From positions 11,738,614-11,802,613 of the forward strand of contig OZ020247.1 of assembly GCA_963971285.1 (NCBI GenBank): a stretch of 64,000 nt of DNA. Direction: 5' to 3'. Positions 1-10,114 of this stretch are shown here, piece after piece. Each line of letters opens with the position of its first letter. Within the stretch, counting starts at the first letter, position 1. The notes under the pieces are model-generated. The model did no database searches. It was not told the DNA's origin and worked only from the letters and a program-made list of their open reading frames with translations. This stretch comes from Astropecten irregularis. Its lineage: Eukaryota > Echinodermata > Asteroidea > Paxillosida > Astropectinidae. The translations under genes were made by a program, and so were the position numbers.

Positions 1-3000
1 TAAAAAAGTGTGTCATAGTCTTAGTATATAGTCTTAATTGCGCCTGCATCGCTGTTTTCTCGCATAACGTGTGGTGCTATACTTGGATTTTCGGCCATGA
101 ACATGACTTTGGATTTTGGCACAGGCCATACCATCCTGTAGGGTACATCTGGGGCTACATTTCATGCAAGTTTCAGATCAATAGCCTCAGTATTGGGGGA
201 GAAATTTCAAACTCTAGCGTAAAAACGTGTGTCATAGTCTAAGTGCAGTCTTAGTTGCGCCTGCTTCGCTGTTTTCTCGCATAGCGTGTGGTGCTATACT
301 TGGATTTTCGTCCAAGAACATGACTTTGGATTTCACCACAGCCCATACCGTCCTGTAGGGTACATCTGGGACTACATTTCGTGCAAGTTTTAGCTCGATT
401 GCCTCAGTATTTGGGGAGAAATTTCAAACTCTTCCGTAAAAAGGTTTGTCATAGTCTAAGGGCAGTCTTAATCGCGCCTTCTTCGCTGTTTTCTCGTATA
501 GCGTGTGGTGCTATACTTGGATTTTCGGGCATGAAAATGACTTTGGATTTTGGCACAGACCATACCATCCTGTAGGGTACATCTGGGGCTACATTTCGTG
601 CAAGTTTCAGATCGATAGCCTCAGTATTTGGGGAGAAATTTCAAACTATAGTGTAAAAAAAAGTGTCTCATAGTCTTAGTGCAGTCTTAATTGCGCCTGC
701 TCGGCTGTTTTCTCGCATAGCGTGTGGGGCTATACTTGGATTTTCGGCCAAGAACATGACTTTGGATTTCACCACAGCCCACACCATCCTGTAGGGTCCA
801 TCTGGGGCTACATTTTGTGCAAGTTTCAGATTGATAGCCTCAGTATTTGGGGAGAAATTTCAAACTCTAGCGTAAAAAAGTGTCTCATAGTCTTAGTGTA
901 TAGTCTTAATTGCGCCTGCTCGGCTGTTTTCTCGCATAGCGTGTGGTGCTATACTTGGATTTTCGGCCAAGAACATGACTTTGGATTTCACCACAGCCCA
1001 TACCACCCTGTAGGGTACATCTGGGGCTACATTTCGTGCAAGTTTCAGATTGATAGCCTCAGTATTTGGGGAGAAATTTCAAACTCTAGCGTAAAAACGT
1101 GTGTCATAGTCTATAAGTGCAGTCTTAATTGCGCCTGCTTTTCTGTTTTCTCGCATACCGTGTGGTGCTATACTTGGATTTTCGGCCATGAACATGACTT
1201 TGGATTTTAGCACAGGCCATACCATCCTGTAGGGTACATCTGGGGCTACATTTCATGCAAGTTTCAGATCGATAGCCTCAGTATTTGGGGAGATATTTCA
1301 AACTCTAGCGTAAAAAAGTGTGTCATAGTCTATAAGTGCAGTCTTAATTGCGCCTGCTTTTCTGTTTTCTCGCATAGCGTGTGGTGTTATACTTGGATTT
1401 TCGGCCCTGAACATGACTTTGGATTTCGGCTCAGCCCATACCATCCTGTAGGGTACATTTGGGGCTACATTTCGTGCAGGTTTCAGCTCGATATCTTCAG
1501 TATTGGGGGAGAAATTTTAAACTCTAGCTTAAAAATTGTCTCATAGTGTAAGTGCTGTCTTAATTGCGCCTGCTTCATTGTTTTCTCGCATAGCATGTGG
1601 TGATATATTTGGATTTTTGGCCATAAACATGACTTTGTATTTCGTCACAGACCATACCATCCTGTAGGATATATCTGGGGCTACATTTCGTGCAAGTTTC
1701 AGCTCGATATCTTCAGTATTGGGGGAGAAATTTTAAACTCTAGCTTAAAAATTGTCTCATAGTGTAAGTGCTGTCTTAATTGCGCCTGCTTCATTGTTTT
1801 CTCGCATAGCATGTGGTGATATATTTGGATTTTCGGCCATGAACATGACTTTGGATTTTGGCACAGCCCCTACCATCCTGTAGGTTACATCTGGGGCTAC
1901 ATTTCGTGCAAGTTTCAGCTCGATAGCATCAGTATTGGGGGAGAAATTTCAAACTGTAGCGTAAAAAAGTGTCTCATAGTCTAAGTGCAGTCTTAATTGC
2001 GCCTGCTTCGCTGTTTTTTCGGATAGCGTGTGGTGCTATACTTGGATTTTCGGCCATGAACATGTCTTTAAATGTTATTTAAGCCCCTACCATCCTGTAG
2101 GTTACATCTGGGGCTACATTTCGTGCAAGTTTTAGCTCGATTGCCTCAGTATTTGGGGAGAAATTTCAAACTCTTCCGTAAAAAAGTTTGTCATAGTCTA
2201 AGGGCAGTCTTAATCGCGCCTTCTTCGCTGTTTTCTCGTATAGCGTTTCAGATCAATACTTGGATTTTCGGCCATGAAAATGACTTTGGATTTTGGCACA
2301 GACCATACCATCCTGTAGGGTACATCTGGGGCTACATTTCGTGCAAGTTTTAGCTTGATAGCCTCAGTATTTGGGGAGAAATTTCAAACTCTAGCATAAA
2401 AACGTGTGTCATAGTCTAAGTGCAGTCTTAATTGCGCCTGCTTCGCTGTTTTCTCGCATAGCGTGTGGTGCTATACTTGGAATTTCGGCCATGAACATGA
2501 CTTTGGATTTTGGCACAGGCCATACCATCCTGTAGGGTACATCTGGGGCTACATTTCGTGCAAGTTTTAGCTCGATTGCGTCAGTATTTGGGGAGAAATT
2601 TTAAACTCTTCCGTAAAAAAGTTTGTCATAGTCTAAGGGCAGTCTTAATCGCGCCTTCTTCGCTGTTTTCTCGTATAGCATGTGGTGCTATACTTGGATT
2701 TTAGGCCATGAACATGACTTTGGATTTTACCACAGACCATACCATCCTGTAGGTTACATCTGGGGCTACATTTCGTTCAAGTTTCAGATTGATAGCTTCA
2801 GTATTTGGGGAGAAATTTTAAACTCTAGCGTAAAAACGTGTGTCATAGTCTATAAGTGCAGTCTTAATTGCGCCTGCTTTTCTGTTTTCTCGCATACCGT
2901 GTGGTGCTATACTTGGATTTTCGGCCATGAACATGACTTTGGATTTTAGCACAGGCCATACCATCCTGTAGGGTACATCTGGGGCTACATTTCATGCAAG

Positions 3001-4341
3001 TTTCAGATCAATAGCCTCAGTATTTGAGGAGAAATTTCAAACTCTAGCTTAAAAAAGTGTGTCATAGTCTAAGTGTATAATTATGTATAGTCTTAATTGC
3101 GCCTGCTTCGCTGTTTTCTCGCATAACGTGTGGTGCTATACTTGGATTTTCGGCCCTGAACATGACTTTGGATTTTGGCACAGGCCATACCATCCTGTAG
3201 GGTACATCTGGGGCTACATTTCGTGCAAGTTTTAGTTCGATAGCCTCAGTATTTAGGGAGATATTTCAAACTCGAGCGTAAAAAAGTGTGTCATAGTCTA
3301 AGTGCAGCCTTAATTGCGCCTGCTTCGCTGTTTTCTCGCATAGCGTGTGGGGCTATACTTGGATTTTCGGCCAAGAACATGACTTTGGATTTCACCACAG
3401 CCCACACCATCCTGTAGGGTCCATCTGGGGCTACATTTTGTGCAAGTTTCAGATTGATAGCCTCAGTATTTGGGGAGAAATTTCAAACTCTAGCGTAAAA
3501 AAGTGTCTCATAGTCTTAGTGTATAGTCTTAATTGCGCCTGCTCGGCTGTTTTCTCGCATAGCGTGTGGTGCTATACTTGGATTTTCGGCCAAGAACATG
3601 ACGTTGGATTTCACCACAGCCCACACCATCCTGTAGAGTACATCTGGGGCTACATTTCGTGCAAGTTTCAGATTGATAGCCTCAGTATTTGGGGAGAAAT
3701 TTCAAACTCTAGCGTAAAAAAGTGTGTCATAGTCTATAAGTGCAGTCTTAATTGCGCCTGCTTTTCTGTTTTCTCGCATACCGTGTGGTGCTATACTTGG
3801 ATTTTCGGCCATGAACATGACTTTGGATTTTAGCACAGGCCATACCATCCTGTAGGGTACATCTGGGGCTACATTTCATGCAAGTTTCAGATCGATAGCC
3901 TCAGTATTTGGGGAGATATTTCAATTTCTAGCGTACAAAATGTGTCATAGTCTATAAGTGCAGTCTTAATTGCGCCTGCTTCGCTGTTTTCTCGCATAGC
4001 GTGTGGTGCTATACTTGGATTTTCGGCCAAGAACATGACTTTGGATTTCACCACAGCCCACACCATCCTGTAGAGTACATCTGGGGCTACATTTCGTGCA
4101 AGTTTCAGATTGATAGCCTCAGTATTTGGGGAGAAATTTCAAACTCTAGCGTAAAAAAGTGTGTCATAGTCTATAAGTGCAGTCTTAATTGCGCCTGCTT
4201 TTCTGTTTTCTCGCATAGCGTGTGGTGCTATACTTGGAATTTCGGCCATGAACATGACTTTGGATTTTGGCACAGGCCATACCATCCTGTAGGGTACATC
4301 AGGGGCTACATTTCCTGTAAGTTGTAGCTCGATAGCCTAAG

Positions 4342-4640
4342 CAGGCGCGGTTCTAGAGCCAAAATTTTTTGGGGGCTAGAAGAGCCATTATTTTTTTGGG
4401 GGGCTAGAAGACCCAATATTTTGGGTTCTTCTAACACTCGCTTCTGCTATGTCTTATTAGGGGTCGAAATAGATGCACATTATAGGCCACACAACGCGTT
4501 TTTTATGTAATTGGCGCTTAATAACTGAAAAAATCCAGTATTTTCAAGAAATTTTTTTTTCACTTGCATTTTTTTTTGGGGGGCTAGACACAATTTTGGG
4601 GGGGCTATAGCCCCCCTAGCCCCCCGTAGAACCGCGCCTG
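4342..4640. mobile_element. Non-autonomous hAT-type MITE inside satellite A
   Basis: The 299-bp insert has matching inverted ends: CAGGCGCGGTTCTA at the left (from 4342) and its reverse complement at the right (to 4640). It is flanked on both sides by the identical 8-bp AGCCTAAG (4334-4341 and 4641-4648). An 8-bp target duplication with ends starting CAG is the known signature of hAT transposons. The interior is rich in T and G runs and has no transposase frame, so the copy must have been moved by an enzyme encoded elsewhere. The interrupted satellite unit can be rejoined exactly across the insertion. Confidence 0.92.
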
Positions 4641-4684
4641 AGCCTAAGTATTGAGGGTGAAATTCCAAACTCTCACTTAAAAAA

Positions 4685-4740
4685 AGTGTCTCATGTTTTT
4701 AGTGCAGTCTTTTAAGACTGCACTAAAAACATGAGACACT
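4685..4740. repeat. Perfect 27-bp fold-back palindrome in satellite A
   Basis: Arms 4685-4711 and 4714-4740 are exact reverse complements, separated only by TT. The left arm is ordinary satellite sequence (agtgtctcat...gcagtctt). The right arm is the same sequence inverted, and it replaces the stretch from aattgcgcc to the ttttc that normally precedes tcgcatagcg. This looks like a replication template switch onto the opposite strand rather than an independent insertion. Confidence 0.95.
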
Positions 4741-5591
4741 TCGCATAGCGTGTGGTGTTATACTTGGATTTTCGGCCATGAACATGACTTTGGATTTTAG
4801 CACAGGCCATACCATCCTGTAGGGTACATCTGGGGCTACATTTCATGCAAGTTTCAGATCAATAGCCTCAGTATTTGAGGAGAAATTTCAAACTCTAGCT
4901 TAAAAAAGTGTGTCATAGTCTAAGTGTATATGTATAGTCTTAATTGCGCCTGCTTCGCTGTTTTCTCGCATAACGTGTGGTGCTATACTTGGATTTTCGG
5001 CCATGAACATGACTTTGGATTTTGGCACAGGCCATACCATCCTGTAGGGTACATCTGGGGCTACATTTCGTGCAAGTTTTAGTTCGATAGCCTCAGTATT
5101 TGGGGAGATATTTCAAACTCTAGCGTAAAAGAGTGTGTCATAGTCTAAGTGCAGTCTTAATTGCGCCTGCTTCGCTGTTTTCTCGCATAGCGTGTGGTGC
5201 TATACTTGGATTTTCGGCCAAGAACATGACTTTGGATTTCACCACAGCCCATACCGTCCTGTAGGGTACATCTGGGACTACATTCCGTGCAAGTTTTAGC
5301 TCGATAGCCTCAGTATTGAGGGAGAAATTTCAAACTCAAGCGTAAAAAAAGGGTCTCATAGTTTTAGTGCACGTCTTAATTGCGCCTGCTCGGCTGTTTT
5401 TTCGGATAGCGTGTGGTGCTTTACTTGGATTTTCGGCCATGAACATGACTTTGGATTTTGGCACAGGCCATACCATTTTGTAGGGTACATATGGGGCTAC
5501 ATTTCGTGCAAGTTTCAGATCGATAGCGTCAGTATTTGGGGAGAAATTTCAAACTGTAGCGTAAAAATAGCGTGTGGTTTTATACTTGGAA

Positions 5592-5850
5592 ACTGATGCA
5601 AGCTGATATCGAACATAATTATGACCCATGAGGGCGCTATTTTGTAAACAACCTTTCACGAGATGCACGCATGTTGTGAGAACAGCACAGCTCTTCGGTG
5701 AAATATTTGTCTCTTTTCTTGCCCGGAACTAAGCAGATTAGGCAATTTCCAGGTGAGATTGGTCTTGTGTTGACTACAGATTATCTTGAATACATGTTTA
5801 CCTCGAGACGAAGTATTTTTGTAGCTTTTTTGCAGCCGATTTTAAAAGTT
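5592..5850 (+). other. Duplicated segment, locus I copy (possible 5' exon and donor)
   Basis: This segment aligns with 59345-59605 through shared blocks: actgat followed by cgaacat, gacccatgagggcgct, ctttcttgcccg-like text, aagcagan(n)aggca, ttccaggtgag, gattatctt, and acgaagtatttttgt followed by a T-run and gcag. The ttccag/GTGAG at 5747-5757 would be a good splice donor and the T-rich tract ending gcag near 5843 a good acceptor, so it may include the first exon of a gene. The ATG at 5618 opens a short frame here, but the corresponding frame in the other copy stops almost at once, so I do not call it coding. Confidence 0.55.
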
Positions 5851-6271
5851 TTATGACTGTCTGTACGTCTGACATGTCTGACAGTGACAAGTTGACAACA
5901 CATTAAATGTAGGCCTACGTGTGCGTTGTAATTTGTAGCTATGTTGTCTTCATCGTTAGCAAGTTAAGATCTCACAACTCGCAACCAGTATTGAGGTCTA
6001 GAATAGCCCTTTTATCATTCCAAAAGCACTTTGAACATTTTACCATGGAGGTAGGAAAAGACCTACCTCCGGCTCCATGATTTTACCAGCGTTCCCTTTT
6101 GCACAATCGCTGAGACAAATGTGTGACAATCTTGCCAGCATTTTCTAGTGCAGGGAGTCCACAGTGCATGAGTGTACCCGTGTGCAGTGCAGTTATTTTC
6201 GTTGCTTGCGTGTTGAGTGTCATTCGTTGTGACTCTGTCCTTATCTATTCTTTGCCTTGGAACTAAAAACA
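5851..6271. other. Intergenic or intronic DNA, no gene seen
   Basis: No recognisable gene. The one structure visible is a short hairpin near 6044-6078, where ggaggtagg pairs with cctacctcc across six bases, with catgg and ccatg just outside. That motif resembles the ends of the palindromic MITE at 60298 and may be a decayed relic of it. A 69-codon frame on the minus strand (6063-6272) resembles no family I know. Confidence 0.5.
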
Positions 6272-6674
6272 CCTGGGGCCAATTTCATAGAGCTGCTTAG
6301 CATAAACATTCGCTTAGCATGACATTTCTGTCTTAATAAAAACAGGATTAACAACCAAACTTCCATGTGTTGTGTATCACTTGTTATTTGGCTGTTGTTC
6401 GCTGACCACGAATATCAAATGGAATTTTCAATGGTGGTTTGTTTCGAAGCTGGTCAACTTGTACGCCGACCAACTCGTACGCCAACCAACTCGTACGCCG
6501 TTTGGTCAACTCGTACGCCATTCAACTCGTACGCCGAGTCAGCGTACGAGTTGGGGCGTACGAGTTGGTCGGCGTTCGAGTTGACCAGCATTTGTTTGTT
6601 TTATTGGACAAGAGCTTCTATTTTTGTGCTAAGCAATTTTTTGTGCTAAGCAGCTCTATGAAATTGGCCCCAGG
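6272..6674. mobile_element. MITE with GGGGCCAATTTCAT ends, copy 1
   Basis: Inverted ends of about 30 bp: cctggggccaatttcat with agagctgcttagca following at the left, and its reverse complement ending ggccccagg at 6674. Internal text (gcttagcatgacatttctg, gtgttgtgtatcacttgt, aatatcaaatgga) matches the reverse complement of 54861-55080, so these are two copies of one family in opposite orientation. No protein is encoded. This copy is longer because a fold-back minisatellite sits at 6449-6589. I see no clear target duplication, so the superfamily is unassigned. Confidence 0.88.
6449..6589. repeat. Fold-back minisatellite of caactcgtacgcc units within the MITE
   Basis: The motif accaactcgtacgcc and variants are repeated about five times on one strand and then about three times inverted, from gctggtcaac at 6449 to gttgaccagc at 6589. 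The arms could pair over roughly 45 bp. The other copy of the MITE (54861-55080) lacks the block, so it arose inside this copy. Frames read through it are repeat artefacts. Confidence 0.9.
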
Positions 6675-7054
6675 CAATATTAAGCGTGCTCACATAAAAC
6701 AGGGATAGGACTATCAGCAGTTTGCATGAGGTTTGTTGATGGTAACTCTCTTCTTACACTTGTACTTCTTACTCTTCTATTGTAGAACATTCGGTGATAG
6801 TGTAGTTTAGACCACTTATTAAGCAGTTAATGGTTTTGAGCATTTCTGCTGTGAAATGTCACATCTTCGTTAGCGTTTTGCCCCATAATTTCCCTCACTG
6901 ATTAAAAGCCCTGCCCACTTTCCACAAATTTAAGCTTAATATCCAAGAGTACTGTTGCCACCACCAAGATACATGTACATGTATTTAGGTGAGTTACTTT
7001 ACAAAAAGTGGTTTAAGCTGCAATTGGTGGCCAGTGGCCTTAATTACACTATTA
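6675..7054. other. No gene seen
   Basis: Moderately AT-rich DNA. I find no exon, no repeat and no recognisable element. A short acatgtacatgta palindrome lies near 6970. Confidence 0.4.
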
Positions 7055-7310
7055 GTTTGATACCAAACATTTTCTCCATTGACCACTTTGAATTTTGTCT
7101 GTATTTTGTTATTCCAGATTGGTAGGCCTTGGGCCAAAAATCCTAGAGCTCTTTTGAAGATGAAGACAGCGATAAAGTCCAGGAACTGCCTCATAACAGA
7201 GATTCGATCTTGTGAGTAGAACCCTTTATTACTCCATTTGAACGATTTTGACATGACCAGTCGTATAGGCCAAGGGCTCCAAAGTTGTTAACTGAAATAA
7301 CCACCAAGAA
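7055..7310 (+). other. Duplicated segment with candidate exon, locus I copy
   Basis: Matches 62735-63000 over about 250 bp, including agtccaggaactgcctcataac and a block beginning tataggccaagggctccaaa. A candidate exon lies at 7118-7211, between attccag and GTGAGT. In the frame that keeps most sense it reads SSFEDEDSDKVQELPHN (the partner has SFEDSDQVQELPHN), but stops or a frame change occur just upstream in both copies. On the minus strand a frame also stays open across it (6994-7254). Because similarity continues beyond the splice sites, the exon call is tentative. I do not recognise the family. Confidence 0.45.
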
Positions 7311-7358
7311 AATTTGAATATTTGTGGTTTAATGACTCAGCATGGTGTTCCCTAGTCT

Positions 7359-7404
7359 ATGTGATAGACACACTCGCCGTACAGCGAGCAAGCGCCTATC
7401 ACAT
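7359..7404. other. Nested stem-loop
   Basis: atgtgatag (7359-7367) pairs with ctatcacat (7396-7404). Inside it ctcgc pairs with gcgag around cgtaca. It lies in single-copy DNA about 150 bp upstream of the first exon-like module. The role is unknown and it may be chance. Confidence 0.4.
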
Positions 7405-7560
7405 GCGTGCAGATCTCCTGATTAATTATGCAAACCAACCCAGCACTGACCGCTCTAAGTTATCCGTTGCATATTTTTGTACCTTGTTCTTTGAGACATC
7501 ATCTCCTAGCAGTTTTTATAAATCTTAAAACTCATTTCAGATATAATTTAGACTTTCCAG

Positions 7561-7648
7561 AGTTTGCAAGAAAATTAGAAGAAGAAGTTAGTGGATCCAT
7601 TGAAGATTATGGCAGGCTGTCAAGGTCTGGATCTAAATCATCGCACAG
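7561..7648 (+). CDS. Exon-like module, copy 1 (outer, ancestral type)
   Basis: An 88-bp segment bounded by a pyrimidine-rich acceptor (gactttccag) and a donor (cacag/GTATGA). The reading frame is open and gives FARKLEEEVSGSIEDYGRLS followed by RSGSKSSHR: an acidic, helix-prone start and a basic serine/arginine tail. The split codons (two bases at each end, length not divisible by three) mean that joining two copies would break the frame. Ten further copies lie at 9347, 10050, 10606, 13264, 14241, 25684, 28173, 29150, 32025 and 53422. This one and 53422 have GGATCT (Ser-Gly-Ser), where the inner copies have CGATCT (Ser-Arg-Ser). Sequence after the donor (attcgacaccgggctcact...) is the apparent ancestor of the 192-bp satellite. 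I do not recognise the protein family. The constant splice sites make a real exon plausible but not proven. Confidence 0.5.
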
Positions 7649-7739
7649 GTATGATGTCTCAATCTTTTCCCAGATTCCAAAAAATCAAATTCGACACCGG
7701 GCTCACTCGAAATTTATCCGAATTTAGCATTGTTGTCAC

Positions 7740-10025
7740 GGGTCGAAAAGTCACAGTTTGCACCAGCTCGGGACCCGAGCGCCACGGGTCTCCGGGTCTC
7801 GAACCTGGGATTTCTGGTCCAGGTCTGGACCTGTTCCAAACTGCCACTTTTTTACACGTCAGTCAAAAATTAAAATTCTGCAGATCCGGGTCTCAAACCT
7901 GGGATTTCTGGCTCACAGGTCCAGACTTGTTCCAAGCTGCCACTTTTTGACACGTCAGTCAAAAATTAAAATTCTGCAGATTCGGGTCTCGAACCTGGGA
8001 TTTCAGGCTCACAGATCCAGACCTGTTCCAAACTGCCAGTTTTTGACACGCGAGTTGAAAAAAAAAATTTGTGCAGATTCGGGCCTCGAACCTGGGATTT
8101 CAGGCTCACAGGTCCGGACCTGTTCCAAACTGCCACTTGTTGACCCGCGAGTTGAAATATAAAAATTCTGCAGATTCGGGTCTCGAACCTGGGATTTCAG
8201 GCTCACAGGTCCGGACCTGTTCCAAACTGCCACTTCTTTACACTCAAGTTGAAAACATTTTTTTCCAGATTTGGGTCTCAAACCTAGGATTTCTGGCTCA
8301 CAGGTCCGAAACTGTTCCAAACTGCCACTTTTTAACACTCAAGTTGAAATTTTTTTTTTTCCAGATTCGGGTCTCAAACCTGGGATTTCTGGCTCACAGG
8401 GTCGGACCTGTTCCAAACTGCCACTTTTTTACACTCAAGTTGAAAATTTTTTTTTTCCAGATTCGGGTCTTAAACCTGGGATTTCAGGCTCACAGGTCCG
8501 GACTTGTTCCAAGAGTGCCGCTTTTTGACACGTCAGTCAAAAATTAAAATTCTGCAGCTCCGGGTCTCGAACCTGGGATTTCTGGCTCACAGGTCCGGAC
8601 TTGTTCCAAAAGTGCCACTTTTTGACACGTCAGTCAAAAATTAAAATTCTGCAGCTCCGGGTCTCAAACCTGGGATTTCTGGCTCACAGGTCCGAACTTG
8701 TTCCAAACTGCCACTTTTTGACCTGCAAGTTGAAATATAAAAATTCTGCAGATTCGGGTCTCGAACCTTGGATTTCAGGCTCACAGGTCCGGACCTGTTC
8801 CAAACTGCCACTTTTTGACACGCGAGTTGAAATATAAAAATTCTGCAGATTCGGGTCTCGAACCTGGGATTTCAGGCTCACAGGTCCGGACCTGTTCCAA
8901 ACTGCCACTTTTTGACCCGCGAGTTGAAATATAAAAATTCTGCAGATTCGGGTCTCGAACCTGGGATTTCAGGCTCACAGGTCCGGACCTGTTCCAAACA
9001 ACCACTTTTAGACACGTGAGTCCAAAAAAAAAAACCTTCTCCTCCGGGTCGCGAACCTTGGATTTCTGGCTCTCAGGTCCGGACCTGTTCCAAAAGTGCC
9101 ACTTTTTGACACGTCAGTCAAAAATTAAAATTCTGCAGCTCCGGGTCTCAAACCTGGGATTTCTGGCTCACAGGTCCAGACCTGTTCCAAACTGCCACTT
9201 TTTGACACGCGAGTTGAAATATAAAAATTGTGCAGATTTGGGTCTCGAACCTGGGATTTCAGGCTCATAGGTCCGGACCTGTTCCAAACTGCCACTTTTT
9301 GACACGTGTCTGAAAACTCATTTCATTCATGATTTTGACTTTTCAGAATTTGCAAGAAAACTAGAAGAAGAAGCTGTTGATCCATTGATGATTATGGCAG
9401 GCTGTCAAGGTCTGGATCTAAATCATCGCACAGGTATGTCTCAATCTTTTCCAAGATTTCCAAAAATCAAATTCGACACTATCGAAATATATCCGAATTC
9501 GGGTCTCGAACCTGGGATTTCTGGCTCACAGGTCCGGACCTGTTCCAAACTGCCACTTTTTGACACGCGAGTTGAAAAAAATTTTTTTTCCAGATTCGGG
9601 TCTCGAACCTGGGATTTCAGGCTCACGGACCTGTTCCAAACTGCCACTTTTTGACCCGCGAGTTTAAATATAAAAATTATGCAGATTCGGGTCTCGAACC
9701 TGGGATTTCAGGCTCACAGGGTCAGATCTGTTCCAAACTGCCACTTTTTGACCCGCGAGTTGAAATATAAAAATTCTGCAGATTCGGGTCTCGAACCTGG
9801 GATTTCAGGCTCACAGGTCCGGACCTGTTCCAAACTGCCACTTTTTGACACGCGAGTTGAAAAATAAATTCTGCAGATTCGGGTCTCGAACCTGGGATTT
9901 CAGGCTCACGTGTCTGGTCCGGACCTGTTCCAAACTGCCGCTTTTTGACCCGCGATTCGGGTCTCGAACCTGGGATTTTTGACTCTCAGGTCCAGACCTG
10001 TTCCAAACTGTCACTTTTTGACACG
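7740..10025 (+). repeat. Array B1, ~97-bp tandem repeat
   Basis: About 22 copies of a unit containing gggtctcgaacctgggattt, ggctcacaggtccggacctg, ttccaaactgccac and ttttgacacgcgagttgaaa, with a spacing of 95-98 bp (7793, 7889, 7985, 8082, 8178, and on to 9958). It is interrupted by module copy 2 at 9320-9480. On the minus strand each unit holds GGTTCGAGACC, an exact match to the tRNA B-box consensus GGTTCGANNCC, with a TGGCAGTTTGG A-box-like stretch upstream. Derivation from a tRNA-type SINE is therefore possible (inference). The unit shares a core with the 192-bp monomer in opposite orientation. Confidence 0.95.
9347..9433 (+). pseudogene. Exon-like module, copy 2 (frameshifted)
   Basis: Keeps the acceptor (gacttttcag) and the donor (cacag/GTATGT). 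It is 87 bp long: the text gaagctagtggatcc has become gaagctgttgatcc with one base lost, so the frame breaks after FARKLEEE. It sits inside array B1 and has outer-type flanks (tctgaaaactcatttcat). It looks like an early, decayed duplicate. Confidence 0.6.
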
Positions 10026-10049
10026 TGTCTGAAAACTCATTTCATTCAG

Positions 10050-10114
10050 CAGAAGCTGTTGATCCATTGACAATTATGGCCGGCTGTCAAGGTCTTAATC
10101 TAAATCATCGACAA
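10050..10114 (+). pseudogene. Exon-like module, copy 3 (5'-truncated)
   Basis: About 22 bp of the 5' part of the exon are missing: ttcattcag is followed directly by cagaagctgttgatcc. The donor has changed from cacaggtatg to gacaagtatg. It shares the gctgttgatcc lesion with copy 2, so the two are likely sisters. It marks the switch from the 97-bp array to the 192-bp array. Confidence 0.6.

Larger units (their letters stand above)
1..5591 (+). repeat. Satellite array A, ~218-bp tandem repeat
   Basis: About 25 diverged copies of one unit run head to tail. The landmark gtgtggtgctatacttgg recurs near 70, 291, 507, 940, 1161, 2461, 2900, 3560, 4000 and 5410, giving a spacing of 215-221 bp. Each unit also contains a stretch beginning catcctgtagggtacatctg and one beginning gcagtcttaattgcgcc. 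Copies differ by scattered substitutions and small indels. The last unit is shortened internally near 5565 and stops at 5591, directly against the duplicated segment of locus I. Reading frames of 60-160 codons across it are products of the repetition. The same satellite reappears at 63903. Confidence 0.97.

Noticed and set aside
722-4327. Repeated frames with MWCYTWIFG-type text in satellite A
   Set aside because: They are the satellite unit translated. Lengths vary with indels and the same frame is broken in most units.
6365-6708. Overlapping plus-strand frames across 6365-6708
   Set aside because: They lie within a MITE and its internal minisatellite.
6994-7254. Minus-strand 86-codon frame as a gene
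   Set aside because: It overlaps a segment also open on the plus strand, the second copy at 62735 breaks it, and the family is unrecognised.
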